Shown: positions 54,035 through 64,000 of the stretch, in pieces
How positions within the stretch are numbered: position 1 is the stretch's first letter
How the letters are laid out: every line of letters begins with the position of its first letter
Assembly (NCBI RefSeq): GCF_011382985.1
Contig: NZ_CP049933.1
Location: 620,001 to 684,000 of the forward strand
Direction: 5' to 3'
From: Leucobacter coleopterorum
GTDB taxonomy: Bacteria; Actinomycetota; Actinomycetes; Actinomycetales; Microbacteriaceae
Length of the DNA stretch: 64,000 nt
Notes under the pieces: model-generated
What the model was told of the DNA's origin: nothing
The model's input: the letters and a program-made list of their open reading frames with translations, nothing else
Databases searched by the model: none
Program-made: the position numbers and the translations under genes

Positions 54035-54886
54035 ATGCCGAAGGTTACGATCCCGCGCCTCGCAGAAAAGCGGGCGAATGGTGAACCGATTGTCATGGTG
54101 ACTGCGTACGACTATCCCGCGGCGCGCGCTGCAGAGCGAGCCGGTGTCGACATGGTGCTGGTGGGGGACTCTGGGGCCCAGGTTGTGCTTGGCCACAGCT
54201 CCACCGTTTCGGTGACCACCGACGAGCTGCTGATGATGTCGAAGGCCGTGCGGCGCGGCACCGAGACGGCGTTTCTGGTGTGCGACGTGGCGTTTGGCAC
54301 GACGGAAGAGTCGGACGAGCAGGCCGTCGCGACAGCCGTGCGCTTTGTTAAGGAGGCGCGGGCCGACGCGGTCAAGATTGAAGGGGGTAACGAAGCTCGC
54401 CTGAGTAGGATCCGGGCCATTGTTGCTGCCGGGATCCCCGTGGTCGCGCACATCGGTCTCACTCCGCAGACAGCAACCGCCCTTGGTGGACTGCGTGCAC
54501 AGGGGCGCACCGCTGCGACGGCGTCACGAATTGTTGAAGAGGCGTTTGCGGTGCAGGAGGCTGGCGCATTCTGCCTTGTGATCGAGGCGGTTCCCTCTGA
54601 GATCGTCGCGGTTGTGCGCGAACGCCTGTCGATCCCGATTATTGGCATTGGTGCTGGGCCCGCTGACGGCCAGGTGTTGGTACTGCATGATCTGCTCGGT
54701 GTCACCGAGGGCGGCACGGCGAAGTTCGTGAGGTCGTTCGGCAGCATCGGCGAGGCGACGGTCGCCGCGATTTCGGACTACGCGGACGAGGTACGCGCGG
54801 GATCCTTCCCAGGACCCGAGCATCAGTACGCTGCGACGCCCGAGGCAGTCGACGCGGCTCGCGCGACACTCGAACACCACGAGTAA
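54035..54886 (+). CDS. panB: 3-methyl-2-oxobutanoate hydroxymethyltransferase
   Basis: 283 residues. ATG at 54035 follows AAGGAG. It shows PanB motifs: MVTAYDYPAARAAERAG, VLVGDSGAQVVLGHSST, AVKIEGG, VVAHIGLTPQ, VIEAVPSEIV, GIGAGPADGQVLVLHDLLG. The Mg-binding Asp residues are in VGDS and CDVAFG. It transfers a hydroxymethyl group from methylene-THF to ketoisovalerate, the first step of pantothenate synthesis. It is the last gene of the hadA-to-panB cluster, convergent with the metY-like gene, 31 nt apart. Confidence 0.95.
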   Translation: MPKVTIPRLAEKRANGEPIVMVTAYDYPAARAAERAGVDMVLVGDSGAQVVLGHSSTVSVTTDELLMMSKAVRRGTETAFLVCDVAFGTTEESDEQAVATAVRFVKEARADAVKIEGGNEARLSRIRAIVAAGIPVVAHIGLTPQTATALGGLRAQGRTAATASRIVEEAFAVQEAGAFCLVIEAVPSEIVAVVRERLSIPIIGIGAGPADGQVLVLHDLLGVTEGGTAKFVRSFGSIGEATVAAISDYADEVRAGSFPGPEHQYAATPEAVDAARATLEHHE

Positions 54887-54917
54887 AGCACCCCGTGGCT
54901 GGATCGAGACTTGCGCA

Positions 54918-56308
54918 TCACACCCGGTCGAGCGCCGCGCGCAGATCCTGGATCAAATCACCAGATGACTCAAGACCGATCGAGAGGCGCAGCAGGCCGG
55001 GTGTGATCCCGAGCCGATCATTGATCTCGGACCCGAAGGTCGCGTGTGTCGAGCTTAGAGGATGGATGATCATCGAGCGAGTATCGCCGATGCCGGTCAT
55101 GCGTGAGAACACCCGCAGACCATCCACAAATGCGCGCGCACCATCAATTCCATCGCGAATGGTTACCCCGAATACCGAGCCCGTGCGGCCACGGCCTGAG
55201 GCATCGACCCCGTAGTCCCGCTTTGCAATCTCGAACAGTGCATTCGACGGCAGCCCCGCATAGTCAACTGACTCAACCTCGGGCTGCTGCTCAAGCCACG
55301 CGGCAATTTCGAGCGACGAATCAACGTGACGCTCCATACGCAGCGAGAGTGTCTCCATGCCCTGGTGCAGCAGAAACCCGTTGAAGGGAGATAACGACGG
55401 CCCAATGTCGTTCACCACGGCTTCGCGCACGGCACGCGCATAGGCACCACGACCAAAACGGTCGAGCATCGATCCAAGTCCGGGCCGCGGCGACGCGGTC
55501 ACCAGGGGAAAGGACCGCCCAGCAAGCTCGGCGGACTCCCAGTCGAAGTTGCCGCCGTCAACGATGGCCCCGCCGACAGCGGCCCGTGCCCGGTCAAAAA
55601 CTTCGTGGTCGAGTGCACCACGATGTTCGCACCGTGCTCGAAGGGGCGGATGAGCGCGGGTGTGCCAACCGTATTGTCGACCACCAGCGGTAGATTGTGG
55701 CGGGCAGCCACGGCCGCGATCCTGCGCAGGTCGGTGACGTCATTGCGGGGGTTCGGGATCGTCTCCGTGTAGATCGCCTTTGTGTTCGGGCGAATGGCCC
55801 GATCCCACTCGGCATCGTCGTTGGCATCCCAAACGTAATCAACGTCGATACCGAAGCGCTTGAAGCTGCGGCCGAACAAGATCCGCGTGCCGCCATAAAT
55901 AGACGCCGTCGAGACGATGTGGTCGCCGTGCTGTGCGAGCGTAAAGAGCGCCGATGAGATCGCCGCTTGCCCGCTCGACACCGCAACCGCGACAGTGCCT
56001 CCCTCAAGCGAAGCGAGTCGTTCTTCTGCAACCCCGTTAGTGGGGTTGCCCTGGCGAGAGTAGATCGGACCGGGTTCGGGGCCATCCTCAGTCTGCGCCT
56101 GGCCAGCAAAACGCCCAACCTGGTCGTCGAAACTGTCGAACACGTAGCCCGCCGAGAGCGCGATCGGAGGCACTCGCAATCCGTGGTTCAGATCGGGGTA
56201 CTCGCCAGCGTGAACCTGTCGGGTCTCGAAGTCGAAGCCGTCCCAGTCCGTCACAGGATGGGCGGGCGCCTCCAGAGCAGCAACGGTGGTCGATTCTGCA
56301 AGAGTCAT
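54918..56308 (-). CDS. metY: O-acetylhomoserine sulfhydrylase-type PLP enzyme (MetY-like; frameshift)
   Basis: The repaired protein is 463 residues, within the MetY range and longer than cystathionine gamma-synthase. Motifs: FETRQVHAGEYPD, PIYSRQGNPTNGVAEERLASLEGG, and VVDNTVGTP; the PLP lysine is K236 in HSTTKFLTGHG. The frame breaks at CCC 55583-55585 on the plus strand; one added base restores GHGAAVGGAIVDGG and the C-terminal domain (VFGVTIRDG, SMIIHPLSSTHATF). It makes homocysteine from O-acetylhomoserine and sulfide. Its ATG overlaps the stop of the MalY-like gene upstream, a co-translated sulfur amino-acid pair. Confidence 0.9.
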
Positions 56309-57548
56309 GATGCGCTCGTTTCAGACTGGGGGAGGATCGCTGCGATGCGTCGAACGGCTTCACGGATCGTGTCGGGGGCACAGGCGAGATTGAGGCGAAC
56401 GTGCCCCGATCCGCCAGCGCCGAAGTGGACACCGTCGTTCAGGGCTACGCGTGCCTCGGTAAGGATCGCGGTGAACGGGTCTTCTGCGATCCGCGTCTCG
56501 CTGAAGTCGAGCCACGCGAGGTAACCAGCCCGGGGTCGCGTATAGGTGACACCGGGAAGCTGATCCTGAACTAACTCCGCGAGTAGTGCGTCGTTAACCT
56601 CAATCTGGGCGACCGCGCGGTCGAGCCACTCTCGAGCCCTGAGAACGCCGCAACACTCGCGTGCAGCCCGAGAATGCTGGCGCGGCAGACCACCTCGGGG
56701 GCAGCAACTGCAGGACGCTGTTTGCACGCTCGTCGGCAGCAACAATGACGGAGCACTTGACCCCCGCAAGATTCCAGCCCTTGCTGGCCGAGGTCGTGGT
56801 GACAGAGAGCGCTCCCGCCGCCGCAGCGATGGGAGCGAACGGTGTGAAGCGTTGTCCGCGGTGTGTGAGAGGGGCGTGGATCTCATCTGACACCACAAAT
56901 ACGTCGTGGTGGGCTGCGAGCTGCGCAAGCTCGGTGAGATCCTCGGGCGAATGCAACAGACCGTGTGGGTTGTGCGGATTGCACAGCAAGAAGATATCGA
57001 TGCCACGCTCGAATTCCCTCTCGATCGCTGCGAGATCGAGGCGGGGTGAGTCTCCGGCGGCCGTGCCGAGTAGCGGAATCTCAACGGCCTCAACCGGCAA
57101 CTCGTCGAACATCTCGAAGAAGCTCGGGTAGACAGGGTGGCCACCGCGATACGCCCCCTTCGGGTCGGGCGACACGAATCGACTCGACGATTCCAGTAGC
57201 AACATCGGTGGCGAGGTAGACGTGATCGAGTGGAACCTCCCACCCCCACCGATCTTGAGCGAAGTCCGCGAACGTGTTGGCGAGCGGACCAGGGCCATCG
57301 AGGTAGCCCAGATCAGATGCCAGTACTCGTTCGATCAGAGCCTGCTGAACCTCGGGAGCAACTGTAAAGTCCATTTCGGCAACAAACAGTGGTAGCACGT
57401 CGGCTGGAAAACGGGTCCACTTCAAGCTCGTGCGTTGTGCGCGCAGAAGCGCAGGATCTAGCTCGGCAAAGGGGGCGCCGCTGGGGTCCATACTGAGGCT
57501 CTGGGTACAGTCTGGGTCTGTGAGGTCAGCCAAGATGTTGTTCGACAT
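56305..57548 (-). CDS. MalY/PatB-type C-S lyase aminotransferase (four frameshifts)
   Basis: The repaired protein is ~415 residues from ATG 57548 (MSNNILADLTDPD); TTG 57572 would add eight. Fold type I aminotransferase features: LPLFVAEMDFTVAPEV, LLCNPHNPHG, DEIHAPL, and the PLP lysine in TTTSASKGWNLAG. Family members are cystathionine beta-lyases (PatB, MalY, AecD). The frame breaks four times (plus-strand runs 57154-57158, 57135-57137, 56697-56701, 56637-56639), and one added G/C at each gives PEGGRIAVATPVYPSFFE, LPPEVVCRASILGLH and SGAREWLDRAV. With the overlapping metY-like gene it suits methionine synthesis or transsulfuration. Four breaks in one gene could also indicate a true pseudogene, but all are G/C-run deletions as elsewhere. 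Confidence 0.82.
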
Positions 57549-57668
57549 AGCCCTATGCTCTCGCGGGATCAAGCGGCGCGCGATCCTCGCGGTAATGCTC
57601 CGTCATCTTTCTCTATTTGCGTGCAGTCGAATTCGCTGCGATTCGGACTTGGAATAGGGAACCGGCGG

Positions 57669-58385
57669 TTAGTGGGCCGCGTTCAGCTGAAACTCAACAA
57701 AACCCGTTGGCTCAACCGAGACGAAGCCAAGGTTCGGTGCGGTGACACCAAAATCTTGGAATGTGATTGGGATCGAGCCTGCGATCTCGGCGGTTGTGCC
57801 GTCGCTGCGCACCTCAACGGCGGTCGTGACAGGTTTTGTGACACCCGCAATCGTGAGATCGCCGGTAGCCTCGGCTTTTACGACATCGCCGGAGTTTGGC
57901 GCAGACTTGAGCGTCACGGATGTCGTGAGCTTAAACGTTGCGGTTGGGTTCTCTGCGGTGCGCAGCGCTTGGTCACGAAAGTAAGCGTCTCGACTGCCGC
58001 TGTCGGTGGCGATTGATGCGACGTCAACGGTGAGGTCTGCGGCCTGAAGGGTGAGGCCCGTGTTGTCGATCGTAAAGGTTCCGTCTACCTGGTTCGTGCG
58101 GCCCGTCACCGTCACGTCCGTGCCATTCAACACCTCATTGACGCGATACCCCGCCTCTGAGCCGCTTGACACTTTCCACGTGCCCGCAAGCTGGGTTGGA
58201 TCGAGCGGAGAGCCAGAAGCTGTGCTGCTGTCGAGCATGTTTGCATCGCCGCTCAGCGTCGGTGTATCGGCTGCAGGTGCCGCAATCAAGTCTCGGTAGA
58301 TGACGGGTCCGGCAATCGCAGCAGCGGCACCCAAGACAAGTACACCGACGCCCACTCCGACAAGTACCTTCTGGGACCGCTTCAC
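57669..58385 (-). CDS. YceI-family protein with N-terminal membrane anchor
   Basis: 238 residues from GTG 58385, preceded by AGGAG at 5 nt. An N-terminal helix (VLVGVGVGVLVLGAAAAIAG) anchors or exports it. The YceI lipocalin-like domain (~75-238) has the family marks GTWKVSSGSEAGYRV, GTFTIDNTGLTLQAADLTVDVASI, RDAYFRDQAL and the closing TFQDFGVTAPN. YceI proteins bind isoprenoid-type lipids; some are stress-induced. It stands alone between the MalY-like and DUF4287-like genes. Confidence 0.9.
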   Translation of the reverse strand: MKRSQKVLVGVGVGVLVLGAAAAIAGPVIYRDLIAAPAADTPTLSGDANMLDSSTASGSPLDPTQLAGTWKVSSGSEAGYRVNEVLNGTDVTVTGRTNQVDGTFTIDNTGLTLQAADLTVDVASIATDSGSRDAYFRDQALRTAENPTATFKLTTSVTLKSAPNSGDVVKAEATGDLTIAGVTKPVTTAVEVRSDGTTAEIAGSIPITFQDFGVTAPNLGFVSVEPTGFVEFQLNAAH

Positions 58386-58551
58386 AATTGCTCCTGACGC
58401 TGAGTGATGCTTCAACCATGGCAGTCAGTCCGATGAAATCCCTCCGAATGAGTAGGGAAGAAGCTGGCAATCGGTGGGATTGCACGTGTCTTGTGAGTGC
58501 AGCTCAACCACTTATGTGTTCATACGGTTGAACTGCGCCCACACCCTGTCA

Positions 58552-59120
58552 CTAGAGCGCCGCGAGCAACGACTTCCAGTGCGCTCGCCACTCCTCGATG
58601 CGCTCGCCGTCGGGCAGACCGTCTTGGCTGATAACGAGGATCACGCGGGTATCATCCTTCGGGGTTGCCGATGCTTCGACGCGGCCCGCTCCCTCAAGAT
58701 CCACCCGCCAGAACGTGCGCTTCTCAGTGCGGGATCGCCGCGGCTCGCCCGCTGCGTGTCCGAGGTGTTCGGTGATCCTTGCTGCGGCGGCCCACGCCTC
58801 AATCGCGGCGTCACGATCAAGGGGAGCGTGCGGCTAGCGCTCACACGAAACGTGCCACTTGACGACTGGCCAGGTACCCGAAGTCCAGCGTGCTGCTCGT
58901 ACGCGATTGCAACGGCCTGCGCCCACCAGTCGGGGTTGTATAGCGTCTCAGGAACCTCAGCCCTCGCGATAATTGCGATCTCGCTGTGCGGCTTCGACTT
59001 GGCGTCCGCGGCTTCGAAGATACGTACCCAATCGGCCCAGTCACGTCCGGTCGCGCGCTCAATACCGGGAATGCTCTCTGCACGCGTCTGATTTGCTGGG
59101 GAATCGGTGGCCTTGCTCAT
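58552..59120 (-). CDS. DUF4287-like domain fused to SRPBCC-like domain (frameshift)
   Basis: The repaired protein is 189 residues. Residues ~15-75 (IPGIERATGRDWADWVRIF, SEIAIIARAE, WWAQAVAIAYEQHAG) follow the DUF4287 pattern. The C-terminal ~110 residues, after repair, read RTLPLDRDAAIEAW, KRTFWRVDLEGAGRVEASA, VILVISQDGLPDGERIEEW and end WKSLLAAL, like AHSA1/SRPBCC ligand-binding proteins. The frame breaks at GGGG 58821-58824 on the plus strand; one base restores it and gives the TAG stop at 58552. The function is unknown. It is divergent from the dGTPase gene. Confidence 0.78.
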
Positions 59121-59193
59121 CGGATCCTCATCTTCGGTAGCTCATTGCTTTTGCGTTAGTCTAACGAGTTGGCCGACATGCTTGAATGGAACC

Positions 59194-60857
59194 ATGAGTG
59201 AACAGGATCGCGGAGCCGCGAGTGTGGGGCGGGCATCGAGGCGCTATGCCGACCAAGCTTTGTCGCAGCACCGGGCCACCAGCGTTGGTGAGAACGGCGG
59301 AGACAACAGCAACGAGCACTCCAGCAGCGCAGCAGGCGGCGTCCGACATCACTCGAGCGATGCGCAAGAGTTCCGAATCGACCTCGAGCGGGTCCGCTTC
59401 TCGTCCTACTTCGCCAGGCTCTCAGACGTGACCCAGGTGATTCCGCGATCCGGGGTCGGCCCGGTCATGCACAACCGCCTCACCCACTCACTGAAGGTGA
59501 GCGCGGTTGCGCGTGTGATCGCCTCGAACCTGGTCGAGCTCGAGGCGAGGCACCGGGCATTTGTGAGGGGTGAGCGCGTCGAAGATGACGCCGCTGGTGC
59601 CACGATCGCAAGACTCGGTGGATGTGACACGATTGTGGTGCAGGCGGCCGGGCACGCGCACGACCTTGGGCATCCTCCCTTTGGGCACCTGGGCGAGCGG
59701 GTGCTGGATCGGGTAGCCCGCGGCAGGCTCGGGTTGCCGGAGGGATTCGAGGGTAACGCCCAGAGCTTCCGGATCCTGACCCAACTCGACACCCTGGGTC
59801 GCGACTTCCCCGGCCTGAACCTCACGGCCGCGGTGCGAGCGGCCACCCTGAAGTACCCGTGGACACGAACCGAGTGGATCGGCATCAGTCTGAGCGACCT
59901 GCCTGTGGCCGAGCGCCCCCGCGGGTCGGTTACGATGTCGCCGGTGGTGCCGAGAAGTTCTCGGCTTATGCGCTCGATGCTGCTGAGATGGACCAGGCGC
60001 GATCCGCGTACCCGAACATTGGTCGCGGTGAACAAACGCTCGAGTGTGCCGTCATGGATCTTGCTGATGACATCGCGTACGCGGTGCATGACCTTGACGA
60101 TTTTACCCGTGCCGGGGTGCTGCAACAGGCTGCGGTGGCCGGAGAACTTCGCGCATGGCTCGCGGCGACCGATGAGATGGCTGCCGTTAACCTCAGTGAG
60201 CTGGGCACTCGATGGCGTGCACCCGGACACTCGCTCGAAGCTCTATGGCGGCGGCTACTTCTGAAAGACGATTGGATCGCCGACCGTGATGCCTTCACAG
60301 CCGCGGTCGAGCGCGTGAATCGAGACCTCGCCGAGTCGCTACTCGCAGCGCCCTACGACGGTGGCATCGAGAGCGAGCGTGCGGTCTCAGGCTTCACCCG
60401 CAAGTGGATTGAGCACCTGCGCACCGCAATCGTCGTGGAGGATCAGCCGCACGTTCGCAGTGGTAACGTACGCCTGAACCAGCAGGCGTGGCACGAGGTG
60501 AAAGTGCTGAAGTTTGTGCATACTCACTTTGTGCTGGATCGGCCTGAGCTTGGGCAGGACCAGCGCGGGCAGGCACGCATGGTAGAGGGGCTTGCGCTTG
60601 GGTTTGAGGACTGGTTGAGCGACCCGGTTGATGCCGCGAGGGCCCCGCGTCGCCTCACTGAGTGGGTCGATGAGGCCACCGAAGCTGGCTTTGAACTGAG
60701 GCGATCCCGCCCCGAACTCTTGAGCGGTGACACGAGCGATGCGGGACTCGTGCGGCAGGGGAGGGCGCGCGCGATCCTCGACTATGTATCATCGTTCAGT
60801 GACCAGCAGGCCGTGGCCACGTATTGGGCACTGAGCGGAGGGACCAGCGATGACTGA
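59194..60857 (+). CDS. dgt: dGTPase-like deoxynucleoside triphosphohydrolase (frameshift)
   Basis: The repaired protein is 554 residues from ATG 59194 (MSEQDRGAAS), a plausible length for Dgt with an N-terminal extension. Motifs: RDLERVRFSSYFARLSDVTQV-like region, VMHNRLTHSLKVS, and the HD-domain metal motif HAHDLGHPPFGHLGE, then EGNAQSFRILTQL, and MDLADDIAYAVHDLDD after repair. It hydrolyses dGTP or other dNTPs to nucleoside and triphosphate. The frame breaks at GGG 59923-59925; one G gives RGVGYDVAGGAEKF. Its stop overlaps the start of the class II aldolase gene by 8 nt. Confidence 0.9.
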
Positions 60858-61491
60858 GCACCGGGATAGGGATCGCCTGATTGACGAATTGATTGCGGTG
60901 GGACGCGATGCCGTTGAACGAGGGCTTGTGCTCGCGAGTGGTGGAAACCTGTCGGCTCGGGTGTCAGAGAATAGCTTCGTTGTGACGGCGAGTGGTACGT
61001 GGCTGGACCGACTGACGCCTGGCGACTTTGTGGAGCTAAGGCTGGAAGACGACGAGACGGGCAAGAGATCGACCGGATCCAAGCCCTCCAGTGAGTGGAA
61101 ACTGCACCATCGTGCCTACCTGGCTCGCCCCGACGCCGCGTGTGTCATCCACCTGCACCCGCGGCACGCGGTTGTGCTTGCGAGCATCGGGCACGAGATC
61201 AGACTGCTGACGCTCGACCACGCCTTTTACGTCGGCTCGGTCGGCCTGACCCCGTTCTACCACAACGGATCAGACGAGCTCGCAGACACGGCGGCCGAAC
61301 AACTGCGGTCACACAACTGCGTGGTGATGCAGCACCACGGGTGTTCTGTTGTTGGCGACTCCGTTGAGATGACCTACCGGAGGGCGCTCAACCTTGAAGA
61401 CGCGGCGAAGGCGACTGCGCTTGCCCTTCAACTAGGTGACACCGACACAACCTTCCCTCCCGAGGCATTCGCCGAGATTTACCACGCGTAG
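60850..61491 (+). CDS. Class II aldolase/adducin-family protein
   Basis: 213 residues, typical for L-fuculose-phosphate aldolase and L-ribulose-5-phosphate 4-epimerase relatives. Motifs: VLASGGNLSARV, the substrate loop GSKPSSEWKLHHRAY, Zn-binding HLHPRH, and the second His pair MQHHGCSVVG. It splits or epimerises a sugar phosphate such as fuculose-1-phosphate or a methylthioribulose-type compound. The exact substrate cannot be assigned. It overlaps the dGTPase gene by 8 nt and converges with the NUDIX gene, 3 nt apart. Translational coupling to a dGTPase is unusual but may be only compact packing. Confidence 0.85.
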   Translation: MTEHRDRDRLIDELIAVGRDAVERGLVLASGGNLSARVSENSFVVTASGTWLDRLTPGDFVELRLEDDETGKRSTGSKPSSEWKLHHRAYLARPDAACVIHLHPRHAVVLASIGHEIRLLTLDHAFYVGSVGLTPFYHNGSDELADTAAEQLRSHNCVVMQHHGCSVVGDSVEMTYRRALNLEDAAKATALALQLGDTDTTFPPEAFAEIYHA

Positions 61492-61494
61492 GCG

Positions 61495-62180
61495 CTAGCG
61501 ATGCAGTATAAACTCGCGCTTCGTGTCCCAGGGAAGTTCCCACTGCAGCTCTCTGAACAACGAAGAGAGCAGGATCCCGGTGAATCCCCACACGAGGTGC
61601 CCGCCGAAGCGAGAACCGAGTTGAAACGCCGGCCCACGAAAGGTCTTCGGGCCGCTACGAAGCACCGAGGTGCCGCGGACTGCCGGATCCAGTAGCTCGG
61701 CAACTGGCGCACGAAACACCTCTACCGACTCGCTCGTATCGGCCGCAATTTGGCTGGGTCGAGTCCACCAGCCCACAACCGGCGTCACAAGGTTGTTGCT
61801 CACTGGAATGTGCACCTCGGGCAGCATTCCGAGCACTTCAACTCCGCTGGGGTCGAGGTTGGTCTCTTCCTCGGCCTCACGTAGTGCGGTCATAATGAGG
61901 TTACGATCCTGCGGCTCAACGCCACCCCGGGAAAGGCGATCTCGCCGGGGTGGTGGCGAAGCGTGTTCGAGCGGCGAATGAGTAGCACGTCGAGCTCGGG
62001 TGGCACAGAACCGGCCGACTCCGTCGCGGGTGTGCGGTCAAGCGCTCCAAAGAGAATCAGAACTGAGGATCGCCGGGTCGGGCGATCAGCGAGGTGCCCC
62101 TGCGGTCGGTAATCGAGATGCACGTCCCGCTGCATGAGTTCGCGGAGATCCTGCTGCACCTGCTTCACCGTCGACGACAT
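61495..62180 (-). CDS. NUDIX hydrolase, CoA pyrophosphatase-like (frameshift)
   Basis: The repaired protein is 228 residues from ATG 62180 (MSSTVKQVQQDLREL). The N-terminal part has LLIRRSNTLRHHPGEIAFPGG, the CoA-pyrophosphatase extension, and the NUDIX box after repair is GGGVEPQDRNLIMTALREAEEETNL. The middle has EVHIPVSNNLVTPVVGWW. It cleaves CoA or nucleoside diphosphate derivatives with Mg. The frame breaks at CCCC 61924-61927 on the plus strand; one base restores FPGGGVEPQ, precisely in the catalytic box. It sits downstream of accE on the same strand. Confidence 0.88.
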
Positions 62181-62242
62181 AGGGGTTAGCCTAGTGCGCG
62201 ACCTCTGACATTGAGCGAGATGTTCGCCGTCGGCGGGAAGAG

Positions 62243-62518
62243 CTATCCGTCTGCGAGAAGCTCGCCGATCCCCTCGGGAACACGTTGTGATCTGGCCCAA
62301 GGCTCACGATCGCGCCTTGCTACTCGCTTCACACGCTGTGTCTCTTCAGTGCGCACCTGGGTGAGCACGGCGATAGTCGCGGCTCGCTCCTCGGCACTCA
62401 CGCCGCGGGTGACAAAGTGAATGTCGTCGCCGGTAACGGTCGTGTCGACCTCGCCCACTTCTTCGCGCTTTGCTGCGTCGCGTGCGGCTGCATCGGGCGG
62501 TAGTAAACCGTGTTTCAC
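62243..62518 (-). CDS. accE: Acyl-CoA carboxylase epsilon subunit
   Basis: 91 residues from GTG 62518; the real start may differ because no clear Shine-Dalgarno site is visible. The C-terminal part matches actinobacterial AccE/PccE: IHFVTRGVSAEERAATIAVL, then QRVKRVARRDREPWARSQR and a closing PEGIGELLADG. These small subunits stabilise the alpha-beta carboxylase complex. It lies 44 nt after the beta-subunit gene on the same strand, the standard accD-accE arrangement. Confidence 0.88.
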   Translation of the reverse strand: MKHGLLPPDAAARDAAKREEVGEVDTTVTGDDIHFVTRGVSAEERAATIAVLTQVRTEETQRVKRVARRDREPWARSQRVPEGIGELLADG

Positions 62519-62562
62519 TGTGTTGCCGATCTGTCTCTTGAACTGAGGGGATGATGCCGCAC

Positions 62563-64000
62563 TTACAGCGGAATGTTTCCATGCTTCTTGGCGGGCAGCT
62601 CGGTGCGCTTTCCGCGCAGACCGCGCAGAGCCTTGATCACCGCGAGGCGAGTGCCCGCGGGCTCAAGCACGTTGTCAAGCTCGCCGCGTTCGGCCGCGAG
62701 GAACGGTGAGGTCACGTCGGCGGTGTACTTTGCCGTGAGCTCGGCGCGCAGGGCCTCGACGTCCTGCCCGGCGGCCTCAGCAGCGGCGAGTTCCTTGCGA
62801 TAAAGGATGTTGACCGCGCCCGCACCGCCCATCACGGCGATTTCGGCGGTGGGCCACGCGATGTTAATGTCGGCGCCCATCTCTTTCGAACCCATCACAA
62901 TGTACGCGCCACCATAGGCCTTACGAGTGATGATCGTGACAAGCGGCACCGTGGCCTCAGCGTATGCGTAGAGCAGCTTCGCGCCGCGGCGAATAACTCC
63001 CTGGAACTCCTGATCGGTACCGGGCAGGTAACCTGGCACATCAACGAGGGTGAGGATCGGGATCGAGAAGGCGTCACAGAACCGCACGAATCGTGCAGCT
63101 TTTTCGCTCGCGTCGATGTTGAGTGTGCCTGCCATCTGGTTCGGCTGGTTCGCCACGATGCCCACTGTGCGGCCCTCAACTCGACCAAAACCGATGAGCA
63201 TGTTCGGGGCGAACAGCGGCTGCACCTCAAGGAAGTCGCCGCCGTCGAGGATCGCCTCGATAGCGACCTTCATGTCGTAGGGCTGGTTGGCGCTGTCGGG
63301 GATCAGGGCGTTGAGGCGGCGGTCTGCTGCGGTGATCTCGAGCGCGGTGTCGCTGTCGTAGACCGGAAGCTCTGACATATTATTGTCGGGCAAAAAGCTG
63401 ATCAGGGTGCGCGCGTAATCGAGCGCGTCGTGCTCGTCGCTCGCGAGGTAGTGTGAGACGCCGCTCGTCTTGTTGTGCGTGAGTGCGCCGCCGAGCTCCT
63501 CGAAGCCAACCTCTTCGCCCGTGACGGTTTTGATGACGTCGGGCCGGTCACGAACATGTGGCTTGTCTTGTCGACCATAATCACGAAGTCGGTGAGCGCG
63601 GGGGAGTACACCGCACCGCCCGCAGACGGGCCCATGACGATCGAGATCTGCGGGATCACACCCGAAGACATTGTGTTGAGGCGGAAGATCTTGGCGTAGT
63701 TCGAGAGTGCAACGACACCCTCCTGGATACGTGCGCCACCCGAGTCGAGAATGCCGAGGATCGGCGCGCCGGTCTTGAGCGCAAACTCCATGGCTTTCAC
63801 GATTTTCTCACCGGCAACTTCGCCGAGTGAACCGCCGAAGGTTGTGAAATCTTGCGAGTAGACAACGACCTGGCGCCCATCAATGGTGCCAGCACCCGTG
63901 ACAACAGCGTCGCCGAAGGGGCGGCTGTTCTCCATGCCGAAGCCCTGTGTGCGGTGTTTGACGTACTTGTCAAACTCAACGAATGAGCCGGGATCAAGCA
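62563..64000 (-). CDS. pccB: Acyl-CoA carboxylase beta (carboxyltransferase) subunit, 5' partial, one frameshift
   Basis: About 479 codons are present; the gene continues beyond 64000, where it reads [20 protein letters not shown]. Carboxyltransferase features: [47 protein letters not shown] (acyl-CoA oxyanion hole), and in the C-terminal half [44 protein letters not shown]. It closes with KKHGNIPL, the PccB/AccD5 ending. The frame breaks at GGG 63541-63543 on the plus strand; one base restores [16 protein letters not shown]. It should pair with the alpha subunit at 35758-37524 and the adjacent epsilon subunit, carboxylating propionyl- and/or acetyl-CoA. Confidence 0.93.

Noticed and set aside
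56305..57548. MalY-like gene as a genuine pseudogene
   Set aside because: It has four breaks, but each is again a one-base G/C-run deletion and all catalytic motifs are intact after repair; the overlap with the metY-like gene is preserved.

Overview
The window looks like a chromosomal segment of a high-GC actinobacterium, most likely a Microbacteriaceae member (Leucobacter-like is my best guess, not proven). The reasons are an acyl-CoA carboxylase with an epsilon subunit, the hadA-hadB-murB-panC-panB order, LAxTG-type sorting signals, actinobacterial SLH-like repeats, and frequent GTG/TTG starts behind GGAG-like Shine-Dalgarno sites.

Layout. 1-22.4 kb is a surface-protein island: the end of a LASTG-anchored protein, a sigma factor fused to a zinc-finger anti-sigma-like domain, membrane segment(s) and Ig-like domains, a beta-helix/Ig protein ending in LATTG, a 4,571-residue adhesin with about 33 Ig-like repeats and three SLH-like repeats, and a small lipoprotein. 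22.6-28.6 kb is a minus-strand catabolic operon (MFS transporter, FGGY kinase, SDR, AGPS-like FAD enzyme) behind a GlpP-family antiterminator; a terminator hairpin and a palindrome sit in the leader. 28.7-32.2 kb holds an SDR, a luciferase-like oxidoreductase and an MHS-type MFS transporter. 32.5-45.4 kb holds two more signal-peptide surface proteins (1,034 and 2,533 residues) flanking an acyl-CoA carboxylase alpha subunit. 45.4-48 kb has an elongator-type tRNA(CAU) and a sulfide/persulfide detoxification operon (CstB-like enzyme, thioredoxin, two tiny paralogous Cys-rich proteins) behind a CsoR/CstR-like operator. 48.3-50.3 kb is a MacB-type ABC exporter. 50.4-54.9 kb is a tight hadA-hadB-murB-DUF2520-panC-panB cluster. 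54.9-64 kb carries two sulfur amino-acid PLP enzymes, YceI, a DUF4287/SRPBCC-like protein, a dGTPase, a class II aldolase, a NUDIX hydrolase, the carboxylase epsilon subunit and the 3' part of the beta subunit.

Two points shape the reading. First, 15 genes are broken at 21 places, and every break is repaired by adding one G or C to a short G/C run. This is almost certainly systematic homopolymer under-calling, so I annotate the repaired genes as single CDSs. Second, the three large surface genes at 8145, 32517 and 37786 share an element, TTYNGGGGAR, then 17 nt, then CGYW, that looks like an ECF sigma promoter. A weaker copy lies before the fused sigma factor gene. My main hypothesis is that the membrane-tethered sigma factor, whose C-terminal domains resemble the modules of the surface proteins, controls this surface regulon.
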